Shown here in pieces: positions 1 to 10,169 of a stretch of DNA of 64,000 nucleotides. A program made the translations under genes and the position numbers. The stretch covers positions 60,490 through 124,489 of the forward strand of contig NZ_AJYQ02000137.1 in NCBI RefSeq assembly GCF_000287055.2, written 5' to 3'. The stretch's first letter is position 1. Each line of letters starts with the position of its first letter. Origin of the DNA: Vibrio genomosp. F10 str. ZF-129 (GTDB lineage Bacteria; Pseudomonadota; Gammaproteobacteria; Enterobacterales; Vibrionaceae). Below the pieces are notes generated by a model. The model had not been told where the DNA came from and ran no database searches. It saw only the letters and a list, made by a program, of their open reading frames with translations.

Positions 1-146
1 TCCTTAAGTGGTGTTTAACTCACTCAGAATACAAGACCAAACAACAACAGCAATACCAATCATCCAGACTTCCAACGAGTCTATCGCCAAACCATACTTT
101 GCTTACTTTAGAGTGTGTGTCCCTTTTAATTTTCTGAAACACTAAT

Positions 147-1253
147 TCAATAATTGGGGCGTATCTCCGCTAATATTCGCTTATCAAGCAGATTGAGTTT
201 ACCAGCAACATCATATGAGGTTCTATTTGCAATAATTACGCTGGCAAGCCGTTCGTTTGGGTAGATTCGCATCTCTGAATGGTAACCAGCACCGCCACCT
301 TCTTTATAGAAATAGGGCCTTCCATGGCTAGTAGATGTGTGCCAGCCTAAAGTCATTTTTATATCTCGACCGTTGCTATCTATCTGTTTAGTTAAAAGAA
401 GTTCTTTAGAACTACCACTTAATAACACGGACTGTTCTTTTAATATGTCTTGTAGAATACTAAACATTCCTTCGGCTGTAGCAAAAACACCGCCATATGA
501 CGGGCCATAAACATGTACCGCTTTAATCTCTGTCCAAGACATGTCTATGTTGGTGAACAAATCTCTATCCAACATTAATGGTGCGATCATTCCCATAGGG
601 CTGAAGCGCTTTAGGTGTCCTTTTGCTAACTTTGATTCATTAATAGTAAAACTAACTTGATCGTTCTTTAAGTTCAGAGGAGTAAGCACATTTTCTTCTA
701 TGTAAGTCTGATATCTTTTTCCGCTAACTTTTTCTATCACTTTACCTGCTAACCAATACCCTATGTTTGAGTATCGATACTTAAAGCCTGGTGGCGACTT
801 GATTTTGTTGTTTGTCAACATGAGTGCGTTCAACTCATTATCTTCGTCAAATAACGCTTTCATTTCAGGAAGGTATACCCACTTTAAAGGTATCGGATTA
901 GCTATTCCCGAAGTGTGAGTTATCAGGTGTCTAATATTGATTTCATCTGGATATGGAGTATCTAGTAAAGTGTTTATACTATCCTCCAACTCTAACTGGC
1001 CACGTTCCAATAGCTGTAAAATGGCTATTGCAGTGACTGTCTTAGTCATAGAAAATGTTGCCATTAAGTGTTGACGAGTTAACGGTTCCTTGCTGTTTAC
1101 ATCTGCCAACCCTGGTGAGGATGAAACTAGCAACTTGTCCTTATCACCTATTACGTATTGATAACCTGGTTCCATTTCATTCTCCCCACTTGTCTGTAGA
1201 ACGGCACAACTAGCTACAACTAGAAGTGACAAAGAGATCCCTATACATCTCAT
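147..1253 (-). CDS. Lipoprotein serine hydrolase, class C beta-lactamase/penicillin-binding family
   Basis: Likely an envelope-anchored esterase or D,D-peptidase-like enzyme; substrate unknown. The N-terminus is a lipoprotein signal with lipobox V-A-S-C16. The serine hydrolase motifs are S68-M-T-K71 (SxxK, nucleophile and base) and Y161-S-N163 (YxN), with a conserved HTSG near residue 113. A Gly-rich GGGAGYHS stretch near the C-terminus sits where a KTG-like motif would be. At 368 aa it is the usual length for the family (PF00144). Its start overlaps the stop of the upstream MarR gene by 4 bases (ATGA), so the pair is probably translationally coupled and the MarR protein probably controls it. 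Family is confident; true beta-lactamase activity is not implied. Confidence 0.85.
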   Translation of the reverse strand: MRCIGISLSLLVVASCAVLQTSGENEMEPGYQYVIGDKDKLLVSSSPGLADVNSKEPLTRQHLMATFSMTKTVTAIAILQLLERGQLELEDSINTLLDTPYPDEINIRHLITHTSGIANPIPLKWVYLPEMKALFDEDNELNALMLTNNKIKSPPGFKYRYSNIGYWLAGKVIEKVSGKRYQTYIEENVLTPLNLKNDQVSFTINESKLAKGHLKRFSPMGMIAPLMLDRDLFTNIDMSWTEIKAVHVYGPSYGGVFATAEGMFSILQDILKEQSVLLSGSSKELLLTKQIDSNGRDIKMTLGWHTSTSHGRPYFYKEGGGAGYHSEMRIYPNERLASVIIANRTSYDVAGKLNLLDKRILAEIRPNY

Positions 1254-1684
1254 TTGTTCTGAAATGCGAGTGTGAGTTGCTTTAGAGAGCTAGAAAGACA
1301 TTTCAATTGTTCGCTATCAAGAGGAATATCTACTGTGTTTATTAGCGCTGCTTCTATGTCAAGTATTCCTGTAAGTACATGCGTTCCACGTTCGGTAAGT
1401 TCTATTAAACTCGAAGTCTTGTGGTCTGGATTCGAGGTTAAGGAAATTAAGCCTTTGCTTTGCATATTGGAGATCGTTTTTTGCAGATATTGTCTTGAAC
1501 GTTGAGTCTTTCGAGCTAACTGTGGAATTGTCTGGAAACCCTCTGATTTCAAGATCAACATTACACCACGGGTGCAGCTATTGACCCCTTTTTCTTTGTG
1601 AATTTGATCTACTAACGTATTCATTTGATTCATAAAAGCACGAGAGCTTTCTATTATTTCGTATAAGGCTTTTGTATTATCCAT
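1250..1684 (-). CDS. MarR-family transcriptional regulator
   Basis: A 144-aa winged-helix DNA-binding protein. The HTH region reads QTIPQLARKTQRSRQYLQKTISNM, followed by a wing with SNPDHKTSS and the typical LTERG segment of MarR proteins. I place the start at 1684 (M-D-N-T-K) because GGAGAA lies about 8 bases upstream; a longer frame reaches 1756 but runs through the operator-like repeats. It is the first gene of a two-gene operon with the serine hydrolase and lies directly downstream of a cluster of TTGTCAA repeats, so autoregulation is likely. The ligand is unknown. Confidence 0.85.
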   Translation of the reverse strand: MDNTKALYEIIESSRAFMNQMNTLVDQIHKEKGVNSCTRGVMLILKSEGFQTIPQLARKTQRSRQYLQKTISNMQSKGLISLTSNPDHKTSSLIELTERGTHVLTGILDIEAALINTVDIPLDSEQLKCLSSSLKQLTLAFQNK

Positions 1685-1719
1685 TATCGTTGCTTCTCCA
1701 CAGGAACACATACATATTA

Positions 1720-1776
1720 TGACAACCTGATTGTCAATGTAGAAATAGATTGTCAATTTGTCAAGTTGATTGTCAA
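1720..1776 (-). promoter_or_regulatory. Operator cluster and promoter of the marR-hydrolase operon
   Basis: Four direct copies of TTGTCAA (1731-1737, 1750-1756, 1758-1764, 1770-1776) and one inverted copy make a perfect inverted repeat TGACAA-N5-TTGTCA at 1720-1736. On the minus strand each copy supplies a TTGACA -35-like hexamer. The best promoter pairs TTGACA (1764-1759) with TACATT (1741-1736) at 17-bp spacing. Repeats overlapping the promoter suggest cooperative binding by the adjacent MarR protein; that link is inferred. Confidence 0.55.
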
Positions 1777-2407
1777 ATGTGTAGAGCTTAGAGTATTAAA
1801 AGCCAATGCAAAGAAGGTGAGTGCTTATCGCATTGATATAGAGCCTGGCCCCTCTAGTACATTATGTTCAGTTCGAGCTAGATCTTTCAGAAGGTTCGCA
1901 TAAAAATTCAACCTAGATTTACTGGTTAGGTATCCCCGCTTTTGAACGAAAATGGGAGATTCCGCGCATAAGTGATGCGCGGCCTGCCATTAGTAAAAGT
2001 CGGGCTAATTCCTGGCGGGGATTATCAGCGTTATGTTGCGCAAGCTCGGAATGGGGCAAAACCTTGTCAGAGCACAACGCAAACAGCATTGAAAAGTTTC
2101 GAACTTTATTGCCAGCTCTCGTCTTTATTGTCGAGTTTTCAAACTTGAATATTCGACGACACAAGCCAAATCACCAAACCAACAGAGTTTCATCGGCTGA
2201 TTCATGTCTCTGATTTGCATTACCGCAGAAAGGCTCATGCGTTTGAACAAGCAATCGATAAGTTCTCCTCGTTACTTTTTGCAAAACATTATCTACGGCA
2301 ACACCCCAATCAAAGCGCTAAGCTTTAGTGACGTGATTTTAACCAAGGTTAACAATTAGCTCTCCTAACCTATACACTTTAGATTTCCTAACTATGATGT
2401 CCTAGCT
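1777..2407. other. Intergenic region with unidentified gene-remnant-like frame
   Basis: About 630 bases with no convincing complete gene. On the plus strand a 59-codon frame (2149-2328) is open but lacks a start; it contains H-R-L-I-H-V-S-D-L-H-Y and a helical, protein-like tail ending QSAKL, so it may be the 3' end of a decayed gene. On the minus strand an 81-codon frame (1919-2164) has no recognisable domain and no clear ribosome binding site. I could not identify either. Confidence 0.3.
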
Positions 2408-3502
2408 ATGAAGGTAAGTAAGCCAATGAAAGTCATTCAACAACTGAACATCTTGATGTTTTCTTTGTTCATCACAGCAACCGCACATGCTTGGCAAGCA
2501 GAAAAAGTCGCCAGTGGGCTCTCGATACCTTGGGGGCTTGCCTACGTTGACGAACGTACCATGCTCGTGACTGAAAAAAACGGCACACTAAAGCGCGTCG
2601 ACCTAATGACAGGCGATCACCATGTTCTCGCAACTGTCCCTGACGTATGGGCAAAAGGGCAAGGCGGCCTGCTGGATATTGCTCTCTCCCCTTTTGACAA
2701 CAAAACTATCTATGCCACTTACAGCAAAAATATCGATGGCGATGGCGTCACAGCACTCGCTTCGGCGCAATTCAACAACAACACCATCTCCGGTTGGAAG
2801 GATGTGTTTGTTTCTCAATCTCAAACCGATACAGGCCGACACTTTGGTAGTCGAATCACCTTTGATAACGACAGCCTTTATTTTTCCATTGGCGATCGTG
2901 GCGAACGCGAGAATGGACAAAACACACTGACTCATGCGGGGGCTATCTTACGTTTGTCCCCTGATGGTAAAGCCCCTGCCAATAACCCATTCGTCAATGA
3001 TGACAGTGTTCTAGATGAGATATGGAGCTTTGGTCATAGAAATCCACAGGGGTTATTTTTCGATATCGAAACCCAAAACCTCTGGTCAATCGAACACGGG
3101 CCTCGCGGGGGGGATGAAATCAATCTCATCAAAAAAGGCGCGAACTATGGCTGGCCAATGGTGTCTTTTGGCAAAGAATACTGGGGGCCAATCGATGTCG
3201 GTGAAGCGACAGAAAAAGAAGGAATAGAAGCGCCCGTTAAAGTCTATATCCCCTCTATCGCGCCAAGCAGCTTGGTTGTGTATCGCGGTGAAAAATTCCC
3301 TGAATTAAAAGGAAAACTTCTTTCAGGGGCGCTAAAGCTCACTCATATCAACATCGTTACGGTTAATCGTCAGGGGCAAGCCATCGAAGAGGAAAGGATT
3401 TTATCCCATTTAGGTGAGCGGATCCGAGATATCGAGATTTCTCCTCAGGGCGACGTCTTTTTCAGTACCGATAGTGGCAATCTTTATCGACTCAAACGCT
3501 AA
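2408..3502 (+). CDS. PQQ-dependent soluble aldose sugar dehydrogenase (YliI/GDH-B family)
   Basis: Probably a periplasmic quinoprotein that oxidises aldose sugars. A signal peptide ends near AHA (about residue 28). The beta-propeller family motifs appear in order: IPWGLAYV, LLVTEK-like MLVTEK, GGLLDIALSP, RHFGSRI with the probable catalytic His145, GDRGER, WSFGHRNPQGL, HGPRGGDEIN and NYGWP. At 364 aa it matches E. coli YliI in size. Two starts are possible: 2408, or Met7 at 2426, which gives a more compact signal peptide; neither has a strong Shine-Dalgarno. The gene appears to be monocistronic. Confidence 0.85.
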   Translation: MKVSKPMKVIQQLNILMFSLFITATAHAWQAEKVASGLSIPWGLAYVDERTMLVTEKNGTLKRVDLMTGDHHVLATVPDVWAKGQGGLLDIALSPFDNKTIYATYSKNIDGDGVTALASAQFNNNTISGWKDVFVSQSQTDTGRHFGSRITFDNDSLYFSIGDRGERENGQNTLTHAGAILRLSPDGKAPANNPFVNDDSVLDEIWSFGHRNPQGLFFDIETQNLWSIEHGPRGGDEINLIKKGANYGWPMVSFGKEYWGPIDVGEATEKEGIEAPVKVYIPSIAPSSLVVYRGEKFPELKGKLLSGALKLTHINIVTVNRQGQAIEEERILSHLGERIRDIEISPQGDVFFSTDSGNLYRLKR

Positions 3503-3769
3503 TTCAGTTATGATGAAGCAGCCCATCACCCAATAACCCATCAACAAGAACGATGGCAGACAAAATGGTTTGGTTTACGTGTCACATTTGAGTCCTTGTA
3601 TTCATCAACGCGGTTTATACAACGCATTTTATGTAACCAAACCTGTTTGAAAACGTGCTTAGGGCACATTTGTAAGCAACATATCTCACCGCAATTCATT
3701 AAAGTTTGATTTACATTTTGGTCACTTTTAGACTCCTTAGCTCACCAAACAACAATAAAAAGAGCCGTC

Positions 3770-4609
3770 ATGAAATTAGAGACCGTCGATTACCTTGCTG
3801 AAGATGCCGCTGAGCAGTTTGTAAAGTCACTAAAAGAAACCGGATTTGGGGTATTAAAGAATCACCCAATCCCTAAAGAGCTGGTTGAATCTATCTACGA
3901 GAATTGGTACCAGTTTTTCTCTACTGAACGAAAAAACGAATTTCAATTTAACGTAGAAACACAAGATGGGTATTTTCCTCCCAGTGTATCAGAAGTTGCC
4001 AAAGGCCATAGCGTAAAAGACATCAAAGAGTATTTTCATATCTACCCTTGGGGGCAAATCCCAGAGGAATTGAAAGCGCAAATATTAGATTACTACCAAC
4101 GGACCAGCCAATTTGCAGAAGAGCTGCTCGGTTGGGTTGAAGCTCATGCACCAAAAGAGGTTCAAGAACGCTTCTCCATTGCTCTCTCAGAAATGATCAA
4201 CGGGAGCGACAAAACCTTGCTGCGCGTGCTTCACTACCCACCGATGACTGGGGAAGAAGAGCCCGGTGCAATTCGAGCTGCCGCCCATGAAGACATCAAC
4301 TTACTCACCGTTCTTCCTGCCGCCAATGAACCAGGCTTACAGGTAAAAAGTCAGGAAGGGGATTGGATCGATGTGCCTTGCGACTTTGGTAACTTGATTA
4401 TCAATATTGGCGACATGCTTCAAGAAGCGTCTGGGGGCTACTTTCCTAGCACCACGCATCGCGTAGTGAACCCTGATGGTGGTCGTCAAGAGCACTCTAG
4501 AATCTCACTACCCCTGTTTTTACACCCGAAACCCGAGGTTGTTCTGTCAGACCGCTACACCGCAGACAGCTACCTAATGGAACGTCTGCGTGAGCTGGGT
4601 GTCATCTAA
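3770..4609 (+). CDS. 2-oxoglutarate/Fe(II)-dependent oxygenase, isopenicillin N synthase-like
   Basis: A cytosolic non-haem iron oxygenase of 279 aa. The facial triad is visible as H173-E-D175 and H230, with R244-x-S246 forming the expected 2-oxoglutarate carboxylate clamp (RxS). The N-terminal DIOX_N-type half contains GFGVLKNHPIP. Substrate cannot be read from sequence; relatives hydroxylate amino acids or small metabolites. AAGAG lies about 7 bases before the ATG. Downstream, a stem GGCACGC/GCGTGCC (4643-4675) and a weak hairpin followed by T-rich sequence (4747-4780) may end the transcript before the bet locus. Confidence 0.85.
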   Translation: MKLETVDYLAEDAAEQFVKSLKETGFGVLKNHPIPKELVESIYENWYQFFSTERKNEFQFNVETQDGYFPPSVSEVAKGHSVKDIKEYFHIYPWGQIPEELKAQILDYYQRTSQFAEELLGWVEAHAPKEVQERFSIALSEMINGSDKTLLRVLHYPPMTGEEEPGAIRAAAHEDINLLTVLPAANEPGLQVKSQEGDWIDVPCDFGNLIINIGDMLQEASGGYFPSTTHRVVNPDGGRQEHSRISLPLFLHPKPEVVLSDRYTADSYLMERLRELGVI

Positions 4610-4997
4610 AATTAGCAACCATTAAAACTAACCGCAATAAGTGGCACGCCAGCCATTTCCCCTGGTGAGCGTGCCCAACAATGGCGAAATAAGCAGAAAT
4701 AGGAAAAAGCTGAAACGCTGATGAAGAAAAACAGAGTAAGGAAAACAACCGGCCAGTAAAATGCTCCGGTTTATCTATTTTAGCCTTCAGAAACCATCAC
4801 ATCCCATCTATAAGTGCCGTCCTAAAACCAACCATATAGATCACAACTCAAATAATTACACCTCTAATCTTAAGCATTCAATACACTCTCAACCCACTGT
4901 TATTATTATATTTATTACCACTCCTTTCCAGTTATTACACTGCACACCTCAAAATAATGGTTTGAACTCTAATGATTTATCTGTCATTTTATAATTA
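4610..4997. other. Intergenic region upstream of betI
   Basis: About 390 bases. It holds two stem-loops that could end transcription of the oxygenase gene (4643-4675; AACCGG/CCGGTT at 4747-4771) and then an A+T-rich stretch leading into the bet promoter. The 77-codon open frame inside it has low-complexity composition and no ribosome binding site, so I do not call a gene. Confidence 0.4.
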
Positions 4998-5011
4998 ATT
5001 GAACGTTCAAT
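4998..5011. promoter_or_regulatory. BetI-type operator of the bet-cho operon
   Basis: A perfect 14-bp palindrome ATTGAACGTTCAAT sits 22 bases before the betI start codon. TetR-family regulators bind such short palindromes, and BetI represses its own operon in the absence of choline, so this is very likely the BetI site. The flanks are very A+T-rich (TATAAAAT just after it), consistent with overlap of the promoter -10 region. Confidence 0.7.
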
Positions 5012-5033
5012 ATAAAATAAAAAGGACCTCAAC

Positions 5034-5648
5034 ATGCCCAAGGTCGGGATGCCCGATATCCGAAAACCACAGCTTGTTAACGCAACCATGACGGTCATCG
5101 ATCGTGTTGGCTTACACGCAGCAAGCATCGCTTTGATCAGCAAAGAAGCGGGAGTATCAACCGGGATCATTAATCACTACTTTGGCGGCAAGCAGGGCCT
5201 TCTTGAAGAAACCATGCGAGCAATCCTTCGCCAACACTCAAGCACCATAGGCTCCTTACTTAAAGCACTGCCCACGGATGCTCACCAGCAGAGAATCAAT
5301 GCCATTATCAAGGGCAACTTTGAGGGCTATCAGGCAGAGAATAGGGTTGCTAAGACTTGGCTCGCGTTTTGGTCGTATTCAATGCACGACGCACAACTCA
5401 AGCGATTGCAGCGTGTGAATGAAAAACGATTGTTGTCTCATCTACTCATTGAGTTAAAAGCCCTATTGACTCACGAACAGGCAGCGCTTGTTGCACAAGG
5501 TATTGCCTCCCTCATTGATGGGATTTGGCTACGAGGCACATTGAACCCTGATGGGATCAACGCTGATAAAGCCCGCTTTATTATCAACGACTACTTGGAT
5601 AAACAACTCGCGTTTTATTCGACACGTCCTAACACTACTAATGACTGA
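5034..5648 (+). CDS. betI: TetR-family choline-responsive repressor BetI
   Basis: A 204-aa repressor of choline-glycine betaine genes that releases DNA when choline binds. The N-terminal HTH contains [30 protein letters not shown] (about residues 24-52) and the opening [14 protein letters not shown] is typical of BetI. The start has AAGGA about 8 bases upstream. It is the first gene of betI-betB-betA-choXWV, and the palindrome just before it is the likely target. The stop codon lies just upstream of betB, giving tight coupling. Confidence 0.95.
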   Translation: MPKVGMPDIRKPQLVNATMTVIDRVGLHAASIALISKEAGVSTGIINHYFGGKQGLLEETMRAILRQHSSTIGSLLKALPTDAHQQRINAIIKGNFEGYQAENRVAKTWLAFWSYSMHDAQLKRLQRVNEKRLLSHLLIELKALLTHEQAALVAQGIASLIDGIWLRGTLNPDGINADKARFIINDYLDKQLAFYSTRPNTTND

Positions 5649-5661
5649 GTTTGAGCTTCAA

Positions 5662-7137
5662 ATGGAAATGAATTCGTTATACATCGATTCCTTATATATC
5701 AATGGAAAGAGCACGCCTGCAACCTCTGGCGAAACATTCACAAGCATTAACCCAGCCAATGGCAAGGTCATCGCGACGCTAGGCCAGGCATCTGAGCAAG
5801 ATGTACAAAGTGCGGTTGAATCGGCGCAGCGTGGCTTTGCCGTTTGGTCAGCCATGTCAGCCATCGAGCGCAGCCGTATTTTACTCAAAGCGGTAGAAAT
5901 ACTTAGAGCTCGAAACAATGAACTGGCAGCGCTGGAAGTGGCCGATACTGGCAAGCCATTACAAGAAGCCATTGAGGTTGATATTGCTTCTGGTGCCGAC
6001 GTGATTGAATACTTTGCGGGGCTGGTTCCAGGAATGCAGGGCGATCAACAACCGCTCAGTGATACGCAGTTTTTCTACACACGCCGAGAGCCTCTTGGTA
6101 TCTGTGCAGGCATTGGTGCATGGAACTATCCGATTCAAATTGCGATGTGGAAATCTGCGCCTGCACTCGCGGCAGGCAATGCCATGATATTCAAGCCTTC
6201 AGAAGAAACCCCGTTAACCGCCTTGAAGTTGGCGGAAATTTTCACGGAAGCAGGGTTGCCTGATGGTGTATTTAACGTGGTTCAAGGGGATTATCGCGTG
6301 GGTCAAATGCTGACCGCTCATCCTGATATCGCCAAAATCTCATTCACTGGTGAAACAGGCACCGGCAAAGCCGTCATGGCTGACAGCGCAAAAACACTCA
6401 AAAGCGTCACGATGGAGCTTGGTGGTAAGTCACCGATGATCGTGTTTGATGACGCCAAGATCGATGATGCTGTCTCTGCATCGATGGTCGCTAACTTCTA
6501 CACTCAAGGCGAAGTGTGTACTAATGGAACACGCGTATTTGTTCACGAAAATGTTTATGACGCGTTCATCAACCAACTGAAAACGCGCACTGAGAAACTG
6601 ATCATTGGCGATCCGATGAACATCGACACTCAGATCGGCGCACTGATTTCAAAAGATCATCTCTCGAAAGTACTCGATGCGATTGAACAGGCAAAGGGAT
6701 CCGGTGCCACCCTACTGACTGGGGGCCATCAAGCCACTGACAACGGTTTAGACAATGGCAATTTTGTTGTCCCTACCGTGTTTGTTGATTGCCAAGACGA
6801 TATGCCACATGTGCAAAAAGAGATCTTTGGCCCAGTGATGTCGATTCTCAAGTTCAGCGATGAAGACGATGTTATTCGCCGAGCCAACGACACAAAATAC
6901 GGTCTTGCTGCGGGTATTTTCACGCAGAATCTCTCCCGCGCTCATCGCGTTATTCACCAAATGCAAGCGGGGATCTGCTGGGTGAATACATGGGGAGACT
7001 CACCCGCAGAAATGCCGGTCGGTGGGTACAAACTGTCTGGGATAGGCCGAGAAAACGGGCCTGAAACCCTACTCCATTACACGCAGACAAAGAGCATTCT
7101 TATCGAGTTAGGCGATTACGCCAGCCCCTATGCTTAA
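5662..7137 (+). CDS. betB: Betaine aldehyde dehydrogenase
   Basis: Oxidises betaine aldehyde to glycine betaine with NAD(P)+, the second step of osmoprotectant synthesis from choline. At 491 aa from Met-Glu-Met it matches E. coli BetB length. The ALDH motifs are present: [20 protein letters not shown] with the general-base Glu, and GEVCTNGTR with catalytic Cys286. I chose 5662 because vibrio BetB proteins usually begin M-E-M; in-frame ATGs at 5641 and 5668 are alternatives. It follows betI after 13 bases and precedes betA in one operon. Confidence 0.93.
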   Translation: MEMNSLYIDSLYINGKSTPATSGETFTSINPANGKVIATLGQASEQDVQSAVESAQRGFAVWSAMSAIERSRILLKAVEILRARNNELAALEVADTGKPLQEAIEVDIASGADVIEYFAGLVPGMQGDQQPLSDTQFFYTRREPLGICAGIGAWNYPIQIAMWKSAPALAAGNAMIFKPSEETPLTALKLAEIFTEAGLPDGVFNVVQGDYRVGQMLTAHPDIAKISFTGETGTGKAVMADSAKTLKSVTMELGGKSPMIVFDDAKIDDAVSASMVANFYTQGEVCTNGTRVFVHENVYDAFINQLKTRTEKLIIGDPMNIDTQIGALISKDHLSKVLDAIEQAKGSGATLLTGGHQATDNGLDNGNFVVPTVFVDCQDDMPHVQKEIFGPVMSILKFSDEDDVIRRANDTKYGLAAGIFTQNLSRAHRVIHQMQAGICWVNTWGDSPAEMPVGGYKLSGIGRENGPETLLHYTQTKSILIELGDYASPYA

Positions 7138-7180
7138 TTAACCCGTCTAACGAATAATCAGTTTAGCCCTACCGACTTGC

Positions 7181-7220
7181 AACTAGGTAACTAGGTAACA
7201 AAGTAACAAAGTAACAAAGT
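7181..7220. repeat. 8-bp tandem repeat between betB and betA
   Basis: Five consecutive 8-mers: AACTAGGT twice, then AACAAAGT three times, in the 126-base gap between betB and betA. Two related unit types in series suggest slippage growth. It lies upstream of the betA ribosome binding site (CGGAGA) and could affect spacing or message structure, but nothing shows a function. Confidence 0.8.
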
Positions 7221-7263
7221 AAGTAAGCAGACAAATCGGTGCAGGGCGACACGGAGACAACAG

Positions 7264-8985
7264 ATGCAACACATACAACAACACTACGATTATATTATCG
7301 TCGGTGCAGGTTCGGCCGGCTGTGTATTGGCTGACCGACTCACCGAGAGCGGCAAACACAACGTATTGCTGCTAGAAGCCGGTGGCTCTGATAAAAGTAT
7401 TTTCATTCAAATGCCCACTGCACTTTCTTATCCGATGAATACCGATAAATACACGTGGCAGTTTGAAACACAGCAAGAATCGGGGCTGGATGGCCGACAG
7501 TTGCACTGCCCCCGCGGGAAAGTACTCGGTGGCAGCTCGTCCATTAACGGCATGGTCTATGTGCGTGGCCACGCTTGCGATTTTGACGAATGGGAAGAAC
7601 AAGGCGCAGCAGGTTGGAACTACCAAGCGTGTCTGCCTTATTTCAAACGTGCAGAAACGTGGATTTCAGGCGAAGACCAATACCGTGGTGGCAATGGCCC
7701 ATTAGGTACATGCGGCGGAAACGAGATGGAACTCAACCCACTCTACCAAGCCTTTATCGATGCTGGAAAAGACGCGGGTTACCCTCAAACCGCTGACTAC
7801 AACGGCTATCAGCAAGAAGGTTTCGGCCCAATGCACATGACCGTCGACAAAGGTGTTCGAGCATCAACGGCTAACGCCTATCTACGTCGTGCTCTCAAAC
7901 GCCCAAACCTGACGCTCATGAAAGGCGTGGTCACTCGTAGAGTGCTCCTTGAAGAGCAAGAGAACGGGTTAACAGCGGTGGGCGTTGAATTTGATAAATC
8001 TGGCAAAACACAAACCGTACTAGCAACTAAAGAAGTCATTTCTAGCGCAGGTTCGATTGGATCGGTTCAGCTTCTTCAGTTATCAGGCATTGGCCCAAAA
8101 ACAGTATTAGAAAAAGCAGGGGTTGACCTAAAACACGAGTTACCGGGCGTGGGTGAAAACCTTCAAGATCACCTTGAAGTGTATTTCCAGTATCACTGTA
8201 AACAGCCTATCACCCTAAATGGCAAACTCGATTTGGTCAGTAAGGGCTTGATTGGCGCAGAATGGCTATTAACGCGCAAAGGGCTTGGTGCCACCAACCA
8301 CTTTGAATCTTGTGCGTTTATCCGTTCACGTAAAGGGCTTAAGTGGCCGAATATTCAATACCACTTTCTACCAGCAGCGATGCGCTACGACGGACAAGCG
8401 GCCTTTGATGGACACGGTTTTCAAGTGCATGTCGGGCCAAATAAACCGGAAAGCCGTGGCACCGTTTCTATTACCTCTGCGGATCCACATGTGGAACCCG
8501 AGATCAGATTCAACTACATCTCTACCGAGCAAGACCGCCAAGACTGGCGCGACTGTATTCGCTTAACTCGTGAAATTTTATCTCAGCCTGCGATGGACAG
8601 CTACCGTGGTGAAGAAATTCAACCAGGTGCTGAACTGACCTCAGATGAAGACATAGACCGATGGGTTAAGGAAAACGTAGAAAGCGCCTACCACCCTTCT
8701 TGCGGCTGCAAAATGGGCGCAGATACCGACGAAATGGCGGTTTTAGACGCTCAGTGTCGTGTACGCGGAATTCACCACCTTCGCGTCGTAGATTCATCCA
8801 TTTTTCCAACCATTCCTAACGGCAACTTAAATGCCCCAACCATCATGGTGGCTGAACGCGCCGCGGATATGATCCTGGGTCATGTCATGCTCGAACCACA
8901 AAATGTGCCGGTTTGGATTGCACCAGAATGGGAAGAAAAACAACGCATCAATGCACCACTAAGAGCGATCGATAGCTTCACTTAA
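7264..8985 (+). CDS. betA: Choline dehydrogenase
   Basis: FAD-dependent, membrane-associated GMC oxidoreductase that oxidises choline to betaine aldehyde. It is 573 aa, slightly longer than E. coli BetA. The N-terminal dinucleotide fold reads [17 protein letters not shown] with ELL-type LLLEAGG after it; the GMC signature is [18 protein letters not shown]; the active-site His is H477 in [17 protein letters not shown] lies 7 bases before the ATG. It is third in the operon, separated from betB by the tandem repeat region. Confidence 0.95.
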   Translation: MQHIQQHYDYIIVGAGSAGCVLADRLTESGKHNVLLLEAGGSDKSIFIQMPTALSYPMNTDKYTWQFETQQESGLDGRQLHCPRGKVLGGSSSINGMVYVRGHACDFDEWEEQGAAGWNYQACLPYFKRAETWISGEDQYRGGNGPLGTCGGNEMELNPLYQAFIDAGKDAGYPQTADYNGYQQEGFGPMHMTVDKGVRASTANAYLRRALKRPNLTLMKGVVTRRVLLEEQENGLTAVGVEFDKSGKTQTVLATKEVISSAGSIGSVQLLQLSGIGPKTVLEKAGVDLKHELPGVGENLQDHLEVYFQYHCKQPITLNGKLDLVSKGLIGAEWLLTRKGLGATNHFESCAFIRSRKGLKWPNIQYHFLPAAMRYDGQAAFDGHGFQVHVGPNKPESRGTVSITSADPHVEPEIRFNYISTEQDRQDWRDCIRLTREILSQPAMDSYRGEEIQPGAELTSDEDIDRWVKENVESAYHPSCGCKMGADTDEMAVLDAQCRVRGIHHLRVVDSSIFPTIPNGNLNAPTIMVAERAADMILGHVMLEPQNVPVWIAPEWEEKQRINAPLRAIDSFT

Positions 8986-9102
8986 TCGCTCGCAAAACCC
9001 ATAGATAATTATTAGATACACAGAACATAAACTAAAAAGTCAGTCATCACATTTAGGAAACTGAGAGAAAGCAGTTTCAAGGTATGAAAAAAAGGAATCA
9101 TT

Positions 9103-10062
9103 ATGCCAACCATTAAAAAGACACTTACCGCACTCGCCATCAGCTCACTTGCGTTTAACGCATATGCCAACGCGTCTATGGAAGCGCAACAATGTTCAAC
9201 CGTACGCTTTGCAGACGTAGGCTGGACCGACATTACAGCGACTACGGCAGTGACCTCAGAGCTGTTAAAAGGCCTAGGCTACACCACAAAAACCGATCTG
9301 CTCTCTGTTCCGGTGACCTATTCTTCAATGGCAAACAGCGATATTGATGTTTTTCTTGGCAACTGGATGCCCACCATGGAAGGTGACATTGCCAAATACC
9401 GTGAAGCAGGCACGGTAGAAACCGTTCGTGCCAATCTAGAAGGCGCGAAGTACACGCTTGCTGTGCCTAAATATGTTTACGATGCTGGCGTAACAAGCTT
9501 TGCTGATCTGGTAAAACACGCCGACAAATTCAAAGGTCGTATCTACGGTATCGAACCGGGTAACGATGGAAACCGACTCATTCAGTCAATGATCGACTCA
9601 GATGCCTTTGGTCTAAAAGACTTCAGCCTGGTTGAATCAAGCGAAGCAGGCATGGTGTCTCAAGTAACTCGTGCGGTGCGTCGTAATCAATGGATTGCCT
9701 ACCTTGGTTGGGCACCACACCCAATGAACAGCAACGTTGACATGGAATATCTTTCAGGCGGCGATGACTATTTCGGTGCGAATTACGGCGGCGCAAATGT
9801 CTACACCAATGTTCGCGCAAACTACCTGTCAGAATGTAAAAACGTCGGCCAACTCCTGCAAAACCTCGAGTTTTCATTAGAAATGGAAAATGCGTTGATG
9901 GAAGCGATTTTGAACCAAGATATTCAACCAGAAAAAGCCGCTCAACAGTGGTTAATCAGCAACCCTGAGCAAGTAGAAGCTTGGCTAGAAAACGTAACGA
10001 CTCAACAAGGTGAAGCCGCTACGAAAGCCGTAGCTGCATACCTAAAACAAGTGAAAGCGTAA
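9103..10062 (+). CDS. choX: Choline ABC transporter, periplasmic choline-binding protein
   Basis: A 319-aa substrate-binding protein (OpuAC/ProX type) with a signal peptide ending near AYANA (about residue 25). The sequence around VRFADVGWTDITATTA and GNWMPTMEGD is typical of ChoX-type binding proteins with an aromatic choline cage. AAAGGAA precedes the ATG. It follows betA and is followed by permease and ATPase genes, so it should feed imported choline to BetA and BetB. The strong hairpin just after its stop probably keeps its transcript level above that of choW and choV. Confidence 0.9.
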   Translation: MPTIKKTLTALAISSLAFNAYANASMEAQQCSTVRFADVGWTDITATTAVTSELLKGLGYTTKTDLLSVPVTYSSMANSDIDVFLGNWMPTMEGDIAKYREAGTVETVRANLEGAKYTLAVPKYVYDAGVTSFADLVKHADKFKGRIYGIEPGNDGNRLIQSMIDSDAFGLKDFSLVESSEAGMVSQVTRAVRRNQWIAYLGWAPHPMNSNVDMEYLSGGDDYFGANYGGANVYTNVRANYLSECKNVGQLLQNLEFSLEMENALMEAILNQDIQPEKAAQQWLISNPEQVEAWLENVTTQQGEAATKAVAAYLKQVKA

Positions 10063-10072
10063 TCACTGTTTC

Positions 10073-10106
10073 GAGCAATCGATGGGCTTCGGTCCATCGA
10101 TTGTTC
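10073..10106 (+). promoter_or_regulatory. Intercistronic stem-loop choX-choW
   Basis: A 13-bp stem (one G-T pair) with an 8-base loop: GAGCAATCGATGG pairs with CCATCGATTGTTC. No T-run follows, so it is not a standard terminator. Such hairpins after binding-protein genes commonly protect the upstream message from 3' exonucleases and lower expression of the permease; that role is inferred. Confidence 0.65.
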
Positions 10107-10169
10107 GCAGACACAAGTAACACAACTCAATGCAACAAATCACAGAAATAAATAATTAAAGGCAATGAC

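Noticed and set aside
147-1253. Acquired beta-lactamase resistance gene
   Set aside because: The SxxK/YxN pattern fits the broad serine hydrolase family; nothing supports a true resistance enzyme or a mobile context.
1919-2164. Possible integron attC or mobile-element remnant
   Set aside because: No core-site pair, transposase motif or terminal repeats could be found; left as unidentified intergenic sequence.
4761-4994. 77-codon plus-strand frame upstream of betI
   Set aside because: Low-complexity translation, no Shine-Dalgarno, and it lies in the bet promoter region.
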